The translations under genes were made by a program, and so were the position numbers. From contig OU964931.1 of assembly GCA_918807975.1 (NCBI GenBank), forward strand, positions 10,116,251-10,180,250: a DNA stretch of 64,000 nt, written 5' to 3'. Positions 38,101 through 48,728 of this stretch are shown in pieces; position 1 is the stretch's first letter, and each line of letters starts with the position of its first letter. The stretch comes from Aplidium turbinatum (lineage: Eukaryota > Chordata > Ascidiacea > Aplousobranchia > Polyclinidae). The notes beneath the pieces were generated by a model. The model saw only the letters and a program-made list of their open reading frames with translations. It did no database searches and was not told the origin of the DNA.

Positions 38101-40953
38101 TTGTAAATCGAATTGAATTTTTTCCATTGAAAATGACAAAAATTACTGCATTTTCTGAGTAAATTGCGGGCCCTGTGCGATCGCACGGTTTGCACACCCC
38201 AAAGACCGGCACTGATTCAAGTAGTTTAGAGGATAGAGGAAGAAGCGTTATTTTTATATACAGTTTTTTTTAATTAAGCAAATGTTCGTTTCCCCTTTCC
38301 CCTAGCCTATTTTGTGATGACATTTTGGATATTAACTTAACATAGCCTACCGTAATCTGATAAAAAGTTATTAGCTTACGGTAGACTGCTGTACCTGTCA
38401 ATAGTGTTGTATTAAAAGAATTTTGCATCTTGTAAGGTGTAGCCTAACCTACATTTTCTACCTGTGCCGCCATAAGTTCCATTTGCTTTGCTTTTATGGT
38501 GCTACGTCTGACGCTGCGTCTTTTTTCCATATTTCTCATGGCACTGTCACTGGGTTGGGTCTTGTCCATCGACGACACGCCTTGGAGTAACAAGGAAACG
38601 CTTGGGCTGAGACCAAGTCTAATCACAAAATATATACAAACTTAGTAAGTGAGGTATTGTTTTCCTTAAATCATTCTAGTTTAAAATGCAGACTATAGCA
38701 CCATTTTTCATTCAAAAACGAAATAAAACCAGCCTCTACGGGAGAAACTTGATCACGTTCTCTCACCAAAACCAAATAAAAAACATGTAAATTTTGGAAA
38801 ATATCTCGCTTGCTTTAGTTGCTCAATCACATAATTTATGTATAAATAATTTATAATTATAATATCAAATAATTTATCCGGCAACATCTAGTAGGCATAG
38901 GCTACGTGTGTTTTCAGCAGTGGATCAGGAAAGTAATTTTTTCTCTCAGTTGTTGAAATTATTACCTTTCAGAATTTTGTTTGTTTATCTGTTGAAAGTG
39001 CAAAACTATTCGTTAATCCTTTAAGTAAGAATTTTTACCTACAATCTCAAACGTAGAACTATTCAATCATTTAATTGACTCTTTAATGTTTGATATGCCA
39101 CTAAACTATGTCATCCATTTTTTCAAAGTCACTTTGGCCTACATGGAAAAGATAGAGAGAATCGTGACCCTGGCTAATATAGCCTTTATCGCTGCTTTCT
39201 GTCTGCGTGGAATTTAATTTATTAAACCTATAGTGCTATTTTGTTTTGCATTGTTACTTGTAGGCCTACCATAGGCTACTATTCTCACAACAGCCGAAAT
39301 AAAAAAATTTCTCACTCATTTCCTAACTTAAGAGTGAGCAGTTCTTCAATGAGTTGTCGTGACGAAGAAAACAAATCTGTTTTTTGTGCCTCTTTTAGCG
39401 TTGCTCTAAAGTCTAAATAACCTACACTATTTCAAATTTTCTTCTTTTTTTACATGTGCTAGCTGAAGATGCTATTACTATAGCGAAATCGATTCTTAAC
39501 TTAATAAATTACACTAAGAGGTTAGATTGTTGTGCAAATGCCAGCATTTGATGAATGCAAATTAGCAGTACCATAGCGTATACAGTACAGTAGATTGGCT
39601 CCTACAACTTACAAATTGTTGTTCCAGCTAAGCGTGCTCATTTTTCTAGAATCTGTAAATATATAAAAACTCTGTAATGTTGACGGTTAAATTTTGATTA
39701 AATTTTTTTTAGAAGGAATTATTGTAGACTACAGTAGCCTACCGTAGGCCATATAGTCTTTATAAAGATAGGCTACTGAGGGTAGCATCACTATAAACGT
39801 TGGTAAGATAAAATGCAATGAGATTACATTAGGACACGGTGCAGAAACTTAGTGAGCAATTGGGGCAATATTTATCTCCTATCCCATACAAGCAAAGTGT
39901 AAACAGCCTCTTTATTTAGTTAGCCTATACTGTCTATTTTGTGTCAAAAATGTTGTAGAAGATCTGTTTCAGATACAATTTGGGTAGAGAGGTAACTCTT
40001 TTAAACCATAAACAGACATAACTAAGCAACAACACTACATTTAACATTATAAAAACAAAAAACAACAAGCGAACGTTTTCGGCTAGTCATATAGCCCTTT
40101 TCAAGCCTATAAGAAATGTATTATACAACTTATAGGCTTGAAATGGCAATGGCATAGGCAATGAACAACTTATAGGCTTGAAAAGGGCTATATATAATGT
40201 ATTTTTTCTTATAAGCTTGAAAAGGGCTATATGACTAGACGAAAACGTTCGCTTGTTGTTTTTTGTTTTTATAATGTTAAATGTAGTGTTGTTGCTTAGT
40301 TATGTCTGTTTCAGATAAGTTAGCTCTCTCGATAAAAATTGATTAGAACAGTCAGTGGTCAGATTTTAAACATCTTACAAATATAGTTGGAGTCTAAATC
40401 AGCGGCTTTCAACCGTTTTTCAGTTGCAGACCTTTTCATAGTCACTCTGAGTAAAAAGGCTGCAAACACAATGCTAAGTTTAGTAGACCAACTTGTTCTT
40501 GAAATCACTGTAGACCTAGTTAGGGACTCCCCCAAAACTCTCTCCAGACTCCAAATTAGGAACTAGTCTAAAATTTAAACGCGGTACCGTACTGTAAAAG
40601 GTAGGCTACATTGAAAAACAAGATTGGAATCGTAATAAAATCCTAAAGTGTTTGCAAATTATACATCTACTGTAGGCTATATTCTTGTTGACATGGAAAG
40701 TGAATAATAACTGATGAGATCACCTCTTCCAGCTTTTATTCCCAGATTTGTCACTGCTCTGCTTGGACTTTTGAACGACGATCTAACTTCTGTGTTTCTC
40801 ATCATACTTGCCCTGTGAGTTGAGCGATTTTGCATTTGGTCCCATGGTGTGACTGACATTTTGTGTATTTTAGTTATGCCCTTTTCGTCACTAACTTTTG
40901 CTGTGTTATTCCTCAATTTTGGTGGAAGGGTGGACTGTACTTCCACAAAGTTA
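32157..40953 (-). CDS. Unrecognised protein gene, minus strand, 5' incomplete
   Basis: Three exons fit together on the minus strand with canonical GT-AG borders and matching phases. Exon A 40953-40724 starts in phase 2 and ends in phase 1, and is basic with SVTPWDQMQNRSTHRASMMR. Exon B 39412-39328 reads FRATLKEAQKTDLFSSSRQL. Exon C 38618-38462 reads LGLSPSVSLLLQGVSSMDKT, then KRRSVRRSTIKAKQMELMAA. A fourth candidate, 32213-32157, continues in phase 0 with KFVQSVRSLLREDDERIL and TAG. The protein looks basic and mostly helical or disordered; I recognise no family. A first exon upstream of 40953 is needed unless translation starts at an internal Met. Exons A-C are fairly secure (0.7), the last less so (0.4). 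The gene is head-to-head with the coiled-coil gene at 42706. Confidence 0.6.
32248..32334. repeat. Small hAT-like MITE
   Basis: CTAGGGGTTCTTAAGCGG at one end and the related inverse TTAAGAACCACTAG at the other, with matching GACACACCCC/GGACGTGTCCCC inner arms. Such ends are typical of short hAT-type MITEs. It lies in the long intron of the minus-strand gene. Confidence 0.5.
32690..34250 (+). mobile_element. LINE 3' fragment (A), interrupted by LINE B
   Basis: The left part (about 32698-32965) reads LRPTPISDLYNLATIAAPHI, then RHPLYEHKRIPTRLKSRKSF, the C-terminal region after the reverse transcriptase in jockey/CR1-like LINEs. The right part (about 33960-34248) reads LPKVFNKLPPLREESG, then RCGVGRNKSNLFRWKM and TCDCGLGLDNQTMKHILTNC, a CxCG-H-C knuckle, and ends at a TGA and an ATGA-repeat tail. 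Between them an antisense LINE fragment is inserted. At least one frameshift is present. Confidence 0.75.
32965..33958 (-). mobile_element. LINE 3' fragment (B), CR1/jockey-like, inserted in LINE A
   Basis: A minus-strand open frame at 33971-33501 encodes the end of a reverse transcriptase and what follows: YLGIHVDENLTWSSHIKHLS, LLMLYYSLVYSRVQYGITIW. It is a 5'-truncated copy whose 3' end reaches a (TCTC)n run at about 32970-32982. A local 18-bp duplication repeats YLGIHV. The remaining 500 bp are 3' non-coding LINE sequence. Confidence 0.75.
34600..35075 (+). mobile_element. LINE C-terminal fragment (C), decayed
   Basis: Around 34895-34980 a frame with interruptions reads DSPSCVCGSS and HHIIRNCP, the same type of CxCG...H...C knuckle found at the end of LINE A but clearly diverged. 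Flanking sequence (34400-34880) has LINE-like codon patterns with many stops. Boundaries are uncertain. Confidence 0.45.
36755..37704. mobile_element. Inner TA-flanked element, 950 bp
   Basis: Ends GGGGAGAGTGGGGCTAGT and the inverse, flanked by TA. Internally it carries repeated AACTAACCCCAC modules in both orientations (about 36950-36972, 37305-37335, 37670-37700). The end design is that of the outer element, so the two are probably related families. No coding sequence. Confidence 0.78.
37830..38214. mobile_element. hAT-like MITE, 385 bp, perfect 8-bp target duplication
   Basis: Ends CAGTGCCGGTCTTAGGG and CCAAAGACCGGCACTG, flanked by ATTCAAGT at 37822-37829 and 38215-38222. The internal GGGGTCTGGGGAGCCTCCCCCAG hairpin region (positions about 38000-38025) is a feature I associate with hAT-type non-autonomous elements. 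Inserted in the right part of the outer TA-flanked element. Confidence 0.82.
39975..40306. mobile_element. Inverted-arm element, family X, copy 2
   Basis: Starts CAATTTGGGTAGAGAGG like copy 1 at 20784. Arms beginning ATAAACAGACATAACTAAGC are mirrored near 40285-40306. A 12-bp direct repeat CTGTTTCAGATA flanks it (39963-39974 and about 40307-40318). The centre holds three partly redundant units of CTTATAGGCTTGAAAAGGGC. It lies between exons A and B of the minus-strand gene. Confidence 0.65.
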
Positions 40954-41135
40954 CTGCAACAGCCTGTTATGCAACAAAAATCCAGTTGAAAACCTTGTGA
41001 AATTCAGGACTTTGTGAAATGATGACGTAGACTGGAAGCTTTCAAATATTTTTGGTGCGATAAACCTGGAAAACTTTCTTCAGCTTACGAAACATTATCA
41101 ACAGCAGCGAATCAGCACAGACTCGTTTTGACAGT

Positions 41136-41221
41136 CCCCAGATAGCAAAATCCGTTATGTTCACGTTGAATCAATTGCAGACGTTGAATCAATGCAAAAA
41201 TTGCAAATTTTGCAGGCTGGG
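41136..41221. repeat. Palindromic MITE (CCCAGACAG family), diverged copy
   Basis: CCCCAGATAGCAAAATCCGT at the left, a core GTTGAATCAATTGCAGACG, and the imperfect inverse ending GCAGGCTGGG. Same architecture as 17199-17285 but older. Confidence 0.6.
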
Positions 41222-41404
41222 TCGCAACCAATTCAGTGGTGATGCAGTGTAAATTTTTACCTTCACGTTGCAAGGAGAAAAACTCATTCATTTTGAAGTA
41301 AAATAATTTTACTTCTCTTGATGGTTTGAGTTTTATCTCAACTGTATATAAATTTTTAGATTAGTTTGGTTTTGAATCTTTATTCCTGGTAGTTTCGCAT
41401 TCTT

Positions 41405-41618
41405 GTTGAGGCTCTTGACACAGGGTCGGTTACCGAGATTGACAGAGTGAAGTTTTTCCGATTGTTGAGCTATTTTTGCCGAGGAATAATTCCATTCACT
41501 AGGTGCCGCTGAATGGAGAGCAGTTCGGAAATGCGTTGCTCAAGCGCACACCCCGAGAGTCGAACCAGCGCCGCTTGATCTTGAGCCGGGTGCGTAACCA
41601 CTGAGCTAACGGGGCGGA
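41405..41618 (-). repeat. tRNA-derived SINE (family 3), antisense, best-preserved head
   Basis: The minus strand begins GCCCCGTTAGCTCAGTGGTT (box A), has TGGTTCGACTCTCGGGG (box B region) and a body shared with 17675-17953. The head almost folds as a tRNA, but the acceptor arm is not followed by a tRNA end and the body continues as SINE, so it is not annotated as a tRNA gene. Confidence 0.7.
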
Positions 41619-42705
41619 CGATTGTTTCCACATACACGTTACAAGCATTGCGACAGTTGCAAACAAAAACGCTCTGTGCATATAGCCAAGACCCAAGAGC
41701 CAGGCAGAGACACACTATATCGTTAACGTTAAATCTCACTGGTTGGTTGTTTGAACAAAATGAGTTCGTAATTTCATTTCACATACTTTTGCGCCGCAGC
41801 TGTTGGTATATTACTGTAGTGTATGCCTTTATTTTTGTATTTTTCTTTCTTTGTGATTTGAATATGGACATGTTTGTCTGATGTAAATAAATAATAATTA
41901 TAATAAGATAAAGCCTATTCCCTACAATAAGTAGCCTGCTATCACAAGTACAAGAAGAGAGTTCAATGCCAAACAAAAAAGCTAGTCAGAGCGAATGAAA
42001 GCAAATGTGGGTCAGAAGGTTCTTCCTCGATTAGAATATCTATTTAAATATTTGATTTGAACCTTTAGAGTACAATAAAGAAAGTTGCACAAGTTATTAA
42101 GGTTTTTAAAAAATGTAAAGTTATGTAGACTGCAGAAAAACAAAATAATTGGTCCGCAACAAATATATCAAAACAGTTTGAAATGTTAGGTTTGGAACAT
42201 CTAGCTTTATTCAGAAGAAACGAAACAATTTTATCTGAAAAGACTTTTTTAATATGAAAAACCGCTTTGATGGGGAATTAGTTTGACTTTACCAACACCA
42301 ATGATCAAAAGCGTCAAGCATTGAAGAATTAAAAAAAAATAACTTAGAACAAAGTGTTATACATAGTAACAGTTTTTCCAAGTAATTTTTTTTATAAAAA
42401 AGCAAATTTTATGCAAAAAAAACCTGAAAAATTACCTACGTTTAAATCCAGCCGAACAGTTACATCCCATCGCCAGGGAACCTTTAGAGTAAAAACTTAC
42501 ATGTTCTTGTTTTTTGCCGCTAAGAAAAGATATATTTCAATAATTCGTTTTTTTATTGTCATTCTTTTCCCTTTTCTTCCTGTTAAGTCATTCCTTTTTA
42601 TGACGAAACAATAAAGTTTTGATTTGTATGAAAAGGGCATGAAACAATTAAAGAAAAAAAATTAAGTACCGCGTGAATTTATGTGTAAACTAACGTAAAA
42701 CTAAC

Positions 42706-45700
42706 ATGCTAACAAATGAAATGCTAAGCGAGCTAAAGCAAGCAAATGAAAGACTTCGTGAAAAGTTGCAAAGCTTAAGAACAGAAAGCTCAAGATTGTG
42801 CGGGGAAACTCAACGATATTTGAACACAAGCATGATGGAAGTTTCAATAGCGCCCTCTACAAATGTGTCTTCAAGCAGGCAAGAAACTATTATTAGTGAT
42901 TGTTCAATGTAAATATCATCTTTAAATAAAAACTCGAAAGAAGTCGAATTTTTTGGGGAACAAGATGTATCAGTAAACTCCGCAAGATTTCGAACCAGGT
43001 TGATTTTAATGACTTGCAACATTTGAGGGTCATTATTGCAAGTTTTAGAATAAAAAACTGATGTTATTTTTATCTCCAGGTATCACTGTTTTTCTGAAAT
43101 GCCTGGCCCACTACCTTCACCTTGTGGTGGAATATCTTCTCTAAGTGTATTGGCATCAAGTCGGATTTCAATGCTCTCTGATAGAGCTAAGCATGTAAGA
43201 GGAGAGGCGACCAGACATATTGATGAAATGTTGCACGATTGGCGAGACTATAAATCGAGAGCAGATGATGAAATAAGGTAGTTTAATTTAACAATGCATT
43301 TCTAGCACTAGTTGCAACGTTCATCTGATGAAATTGAAAGTAAAATTAACAACAAACAAGATGGTTTATTGCTTCACTGACGTTTCGCGCACCATGACAA
43401 TGCGCATCTTCAAAGCGAATAACATACAAAATAAAATTTCACCAGGTTATATACTGCAGTGCGATTGAAGGCAAGAAAAAATAAAACACGCAATATTTTA
43501 AAAAATTGGCCAGTGATGTGTGAGCGGTTAGTTTCCACGTTAAATTACATAAAAAACTTCCAACAATAAACATAAAAATTCGAAGCAGTGACAACCAACA
43601 AAAAAAAGTGCGATTGAAAGCAAGAGAAAAAAAAAGTGCGATTGAATTAAAACATTGTGTTCTATTTCTCTTGCCTTCAATCGCACTTTTTTTCTGTTGG
43701 TCTTCACTGCTTCGAATTTTTATGTTTATTGTTGGAAGTTTTTTACGTCATTTAACGTGGAAAGTAACCGTTCACACATCATTTGCCAATTTTTTTAAAA
43801 TATTGCGTGTTTTATTTTTTCTTGCCTTCAATCGCACTGCAGTACGAGTATATAACCTGGTGAAATTTTATATTGTATGTTATTCGCTCTGAGGATGCGC
43901 ATTGTCATGGTGCGCGAAACGTCAGTGAAGCAATAAATCATCTTGTTTGTTGTTAATTTTACTTTCAATTTCATCAGATGAACGTTGCAATTAGTGCTAG
44001 AAACGATAATTGTCCTGATGAACACCCCACCTTTTCAGTATTTAACAATGCATGTTAAGAAAAAAGTGGTATAGACTTACAGTCCTAACTTACAGTTACA
44101 TGTCTGAGGTAACTATAGCGATCTCCACTTTCCTTCTTGGATCTGCTACTGTGTACAGTTGTGTCATGTAAGAAACCCAAGTGTGTACAAACTTGTGGTT
44201 AGTTTAATTATGTTTGTTCAGTTTCAGTTATTTTTGTAGACACCGGCACAGAACTGAGCATCTTCTTCGAGAGTCACTGTCTCGCAGAGAAAAAGAATCA
44301 TGTGAAATGATGCAAGAACTCACTTCACTGAGAGCTGTAATTTTGGAGCAAAAGGACACCATCGATCGATTGACAGACGGCATCGAAGGGGATGAGAAGT
44401 GCCGAACAAAATGTGCTGAATTAGAGCTCCAAGTTTGTAAATGGCTAAAAAATACTTTTAGTTTATATGCGCACATTTTTGGCTGTGAAAGTCTAAAATT
44501 TGAATTCTTGCACTTGGCCTGCGGAATTACTCAATTCAAATTGTTTAATCTATTGCACTTTTTACAAAAGCGTAAGCTACTGAAGTTTAAGTAACACTTT
44601 TGATATATTACTTCTTTCAATAACTCACATGCCTTTTGTAAGGGTTTTGAAAAAAAATCTAGACATGTTCAAGTGGTCTACACATAAGCCTATTTATGCA
44701 GTGTTTTATGTTGTCAGGATTGATCTTTTTAATAGACTTAGTTGGAGAACACAGCTTACAACAATTTCGTGACAAAAAGTTTATTCGTTGCACCCGGCAG
44801 CTATTAAAAGTGTTACAATTTTTGTATTATACACTTTTTATATAAATCACAATGATTGTTTTCTGGATGTATTAAAAAATACTGTGAGTCAGAAAAATAG
44901 AATAATAATTTATTTCACACCAGTTGGGTGCAAAATAACGTCAATCAAAAGTCTCCATAATTGGCGATTTTCAACCGCCACAGTTCTTCCGGGCTGTGCT
45001 CTGTAACGGATCGAACCAAACCAGGAAAATATAACTTGACCAAATGCAACGGAAAAATGACTAACTAGTGTTCCGGAAAATAAGCATAATGAAATTAACC
45101 CGTATGTCGAAAATGTAACTGGAAACACTTACTAATCCTTGATAGTGTTGTGACTTACCAGGTGACGAAACTTCAGCATCATGTGACGTCACTCTCAGAA
45201 GAAAATTTTGCGAGAAATGAAATCATTCAAACCTGCGAAGCGGAACGAGCATCGCTCGCTGCCATCAACTCAGAGTTGCACCAGAGAAATAGAGAACAGT
45301 TGAGAACATTCGACTCTTGTGAGCGAGATGTGAGCGGTGGGTTGCCGGATATTTTCTAATAGATTTCAAAGCAAAATTATTTAGAAGGAAAAAAGCAGCG
45401 TTTTGTTTTGGTTTTTTAGATTGTGTTGTTTTCTTCTGTAGAAACTAGAATGGAACTGGAGACATTGGAAGAAATGGTGCGAACTTTAAACGAAAGAAAA
45501 ATAAATTTATTACCCCTCTCGTCATCCTACAGTGAAAGAACTGCAATACCAAAGTAAGCAAAACTGGAAAAAAAAACTGGCGGAGTTAAATATACGATGG
45601 AAATTACTAGCACTCATACGACCAAAAAAACTGTTTACAAAAGTCTAGCTAAATCTTAGACGTCGCCTATCCTAAACTATTACACAATGCAGAATGATAA

Positions 45701-47105
45701 CTTCATAAAATAACCTTCCGTAATTTGTTTAAATTTTACTATATTTTTTATTTAACTTTTTAACAACTTTTACGTGAATTGTAACGCTTTGGAGACGCTT
45801 TTTAAAACAACATAAATCAGCAAGATTGTTGTATTTAGTACTACAAGCGACTTTTCTTACACCCGGCAACACTATCTTGAAACGATGGCCAGCAAAGCTA
45901 GTGCCTCCGCAACCACACCATCCTACCACACACGAGATAACATTGATCCTATTTCACACAACTCCTCAACTAATGGGTCCGCGCAGTCACCGGTAACTCT
46001 CATTTGCTTTGAGATAAATAGATTGCCTGTCTTGTGTCAAGGCCTATTTCAGTTTAGTAATTATCGAGTATGCTTTACTTATAAGTTAGTTCAATATTGT
46101 AACCGATTGATTTTTAAATAGCATATTTTCTTTTTTAAACGAAATTATCATGATGAACATCGAAACTTTTTAGTATCCGGTATTTTTTGATGTTGGGCTC
46201 ATGTTAGTGCTATCAGTGGCATGGCTGAAGGTTTGAGTCAAGAGAGAAATTGCCTTCAGCAGTTGAAAGATGGAATTTAAAGTTATTTTCTCTATTCAAA
46301 CGCACTTGGCACATGAAATACCTTAGTGACAACAAACAGCAAAACACCCCGGACAAAAAAACAACTGAGAAAAGAGGAGCGATCTTTGAGTTGGTAAATG
46401 TGGGTTCGATATTCTGAAGGAGTGTAGGTTAGCCTATACAAAAAAACTGATACATAAAAGTGTTTTTCTACCACTTTTATGTATCTTACAAAGGAATCAC
46501 TTCTTACAAACACAAGGCAAGCTAAGTTACTGAAGGATGGAAGTGACAGAACACTCGCAAACCGACACTCAGCAATGTCAACGTTGAAGTCACTGCAGAA
46601 AGAGCATTCAGAAAAGTGCAAGTAAGAGGCAATTCGGAAGGATTTTAATGCTTTGATGTTTATTTTTCTGCTAGGTCTAGTTTTGATCAGGCCTACCTGT
46701 TTGGTGATACAATTTTTTTCAATATTGAAAGTTGCCTTCTTTCTGGCATAAAGAATTAAAACGCGTTAATATTATCATAAAGCAGTGAATAAACGTAATA
46801 AATTTGTTAGCTTATTGCAGTCAAAACTGTAACAGCTTTAAAACGATACAAACAACACTATTGGTAACTTATTGCTATGACCCCACTCTTTCCTCAACCG
46901 TAGGCTACTGACGTTGCAGTTCGTCATATTGTTATGACGTCATAAGACCTATTCAAATTTTAAAGTTTTATTTTTAAAATTACGAGTTGTTTTTCTTTTC
47001 AGTTCCTTAGCTCAACAAATTCAAAAATTAAAAGATGAAAGTCAAATGAAAGAAAAGACAATTTCCAGTCTCCAGGCTGCAACAAGCAAGAAAGATCTAC
47101 CTTAG
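42706..47105 (+). CDS. Coiled-coil protein of unknown family, 421 residues
   Basis: Eight exons: 42706-42908, 43080-43277, 44240-44432, 45162-45336, 45442-45553, 45839-45992, 46494-46621, 47003-47105. They sum to 1266 nt, and every junction keeps frame. A stop codon lies in frame 15 bp upstream of the ATG, supporting this start. Residues about 1-35 (MLSELKQANERLREKLQSLR) and about 100-300 are strongly heptad-like, e.g. MQELTSLRAVILEQKDTIDR and VTKLQHHVTSLSEE. A Ser/Thr-rich, probably disordered stretch follows (TMASKASASATTPSYHTRDN), then a short last coil to TAG. There is no signal peptide or catalytic motif. Composition suggests a cytoskeletal, ciliary or centrosomal scaffold, but that is only inference. 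One donor (after 45336) is weak; the nearer GT at 45330 would break the frame. Confidence 0.8.
43301..44038. mobile_element. Inverted-arm element, family Y, 14-bp flanking repeat
   Basis: Fills most of the coiled-coil gene's second intron. Arms of about 340 bp, left TTCTAGCACTAGTTGCAACG and right mirrored near 43985-44005, meet near 43650. A tail of about 34 bp follows the right arm. A 14-bp direct repeat ATTTAACAATGCAT flanks it (43287-43300 and about 44039-44053). Long, variable target duplications point to retroelement-type integration rather than cut-and-paste transposition. Each arm carries GATGCGCATTGTCATGG followed by GCGCGAAACGTC. Confidence 0.72.
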
Positions 47106-48728
47106 CTTGCTTCTACAAATCATTGTTTAAATTAAACATGAGTTCTGCTAAAAAATGATAAAATGAAATTTCTTGTGTTACCTTGCATATGCCAACTGAT
47201 ATTTTAACTCGCTGCTCTCTTCTTTCAAGTTCAAGTTTTTCAAGCAAGAACGCCAACAGGAAAAGTTTGCGGAAGGATATGTTTTGAAAGAAAGAGCAAT
47301 TAAAGATCTTAACACTTTACTTCTGATTCACAGTAATTGTTGCAACATTTTCATATTTGTGTGTGGAGGTGCAGTTGAGACTGCATGCGTTGCCTTTCAG
47401 AATGAAAATTAGATAAAACAAAGAAATTGTAGAAACTGGTAAATATCTTGCCGCTATACGGCGCTATCGGTATTTCAGAAAAATACAGATCAAGGAAAAG
47501 TTGCTTTGAGCCCGCTGAGTGGCTGAATGTTTGTATCTATTTCACTACTACTACTAAGACATGAGTTCGATTCTAGGTGGTGGCATACTTTAACTTTTTG
47601 AGCGCTAGTCATATCTGTGATAACTGTAACTAAATTTTTGACTTGGAAGTTAATTTTTTTAGACTGAGCTCCCGCTAAAATTAAGCATTGAACGAATCAA
47701 TATCTTTAAACGTAGTTTCCTCGACATTTGCTTTCTAAACGTGGTCTTGTAAATTTGGTTTGAAGATACGTCGCAGGAAACTTTATTGAGAGTAAGTAAA
47801 ATTTGTCATCGTCTGTATGAAACCCACCGTCTTGTGACTAACAAATTACCACTGCATCATATTCAAACTCTTCGTTTGTGACTAAACCACCAAACCAGGG
47901 CGTAAAATAAAACTTTATTCTGTAGGTACTGTCCAGGTGAAGACTATCATGTATTTTTAATTTTAAGAAATAAAATTTAAACAATTTTTGCTATTTCATT
48001 TTTCGTCAAAAAAGCTGGCGCAAGTTGTGCTGTACAGGTAGGGTACTACTACAAATTGTATTGGCAAGAGTCTGTTTCCAAATTCTTTTGCTTATTGTGA
48101 AATGTTATAGAAACATTCAAAACTTCCACACGTCAAGTGAATTACGTGTTAAACAGTGTGAGTTTTTCAATAAACCTAGAAGAAATGTTATGAATGGATA
48201 TGGTCTAGGCGTCGCTTTTTAACTTTATAGTCTCATGCAGCTCATAAATTAGACTCAATTGGAAACTACAGTAAGACGGCTTTTACTTTATTACTTCCTT
48301 AATTTTGGTACTGCGTACTGCCAACAACTTGGTAACTTCAACTGAAAACAACAGCTACGTAATTTCAACTGAAACTACGCCAACAACGTAATTTCAACGA
48401 CACACACTCAGCTAAATTGGCGGCCTGTGCATTGTGCAAGCAATAGCAATATTACCTATGTTTAAGAACACACTTTGTTGATGAATTATGATTAAATTAA
48501 TAAAGCAACAATTATGACATATATATGACGTTGTGAGTACACTTTATCCCACTGAGTTCATTTCAAAATAGTTTCTAGATTAAGTGATCACGTTCTGTAG
48601 GCTACTGTAGGTCAAACAAAACCATAACCTCGTCTCTCAAGAAAAAGGTTTTTCGTGTGTATGATGCCTGGGATAAAGTACATTGTACCCGACATAGGTT
48701 ACAGGCGAACGGAATTCCATCTTTCACA
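47106..48728. other. Intergenic region upstream of Xlox/Pdx
   Basis: A tRNA-like segment at about 47512-47575 (CCGCTGAGTGGCTGAATG, then GAGTTCGATTCTAGG) resembles a SINE head. No protein exon is supported. The last part presumably holds the Xlox/Pdx promoter and 5' UTR. The coding frame stays open upstream of 48729 to at least 48591 without an ATG, so a further upstream exon is possible. Confidence 0.45.

Larger units (their letters stand above)
36036..38302. mobile_element. Outer TA-flanked inverted-repeat element containing two further elements
   Basis: Left end GGGGAAGGCGGGGCAAAACG with TA before it. Right end is the near-inverse of the same sequence (ACGAACATT and GGGGAAA motifs on the other strand) with TA after it. 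Subterminal GGGGCAAAACGGACAT modules occur in both orientations (36237, 36550). The element is split by a related element at 36755-37704 and by a hAT-like MITE at 37830-38214. It lies in the long intron of the minus-strand gene. Confidence 0.72.

Noticed and set aside
41066-41095. First exon MFRKLKKVFQ for the minus-strand gene
   Set aside because: It ends in phase 0 while exon A at 40953 needs phase 2; only a less likely acceptor inside exon A would rescue it.
41555-41620. tRNA gene on the minus strand
   Set aside because: Boxes A and B are good, but the 3' acceptor strand is replaced by a body shared with two other loci, so it is a SINE.
48657-48728. Earlier Xlox/Pdx start at a GTG codon (48657)
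   Set aside because: Non-ATG initiation is not expected; the open extension upstream may be 5' UTR or part of another exon. The ATG at 48729 was preferred.
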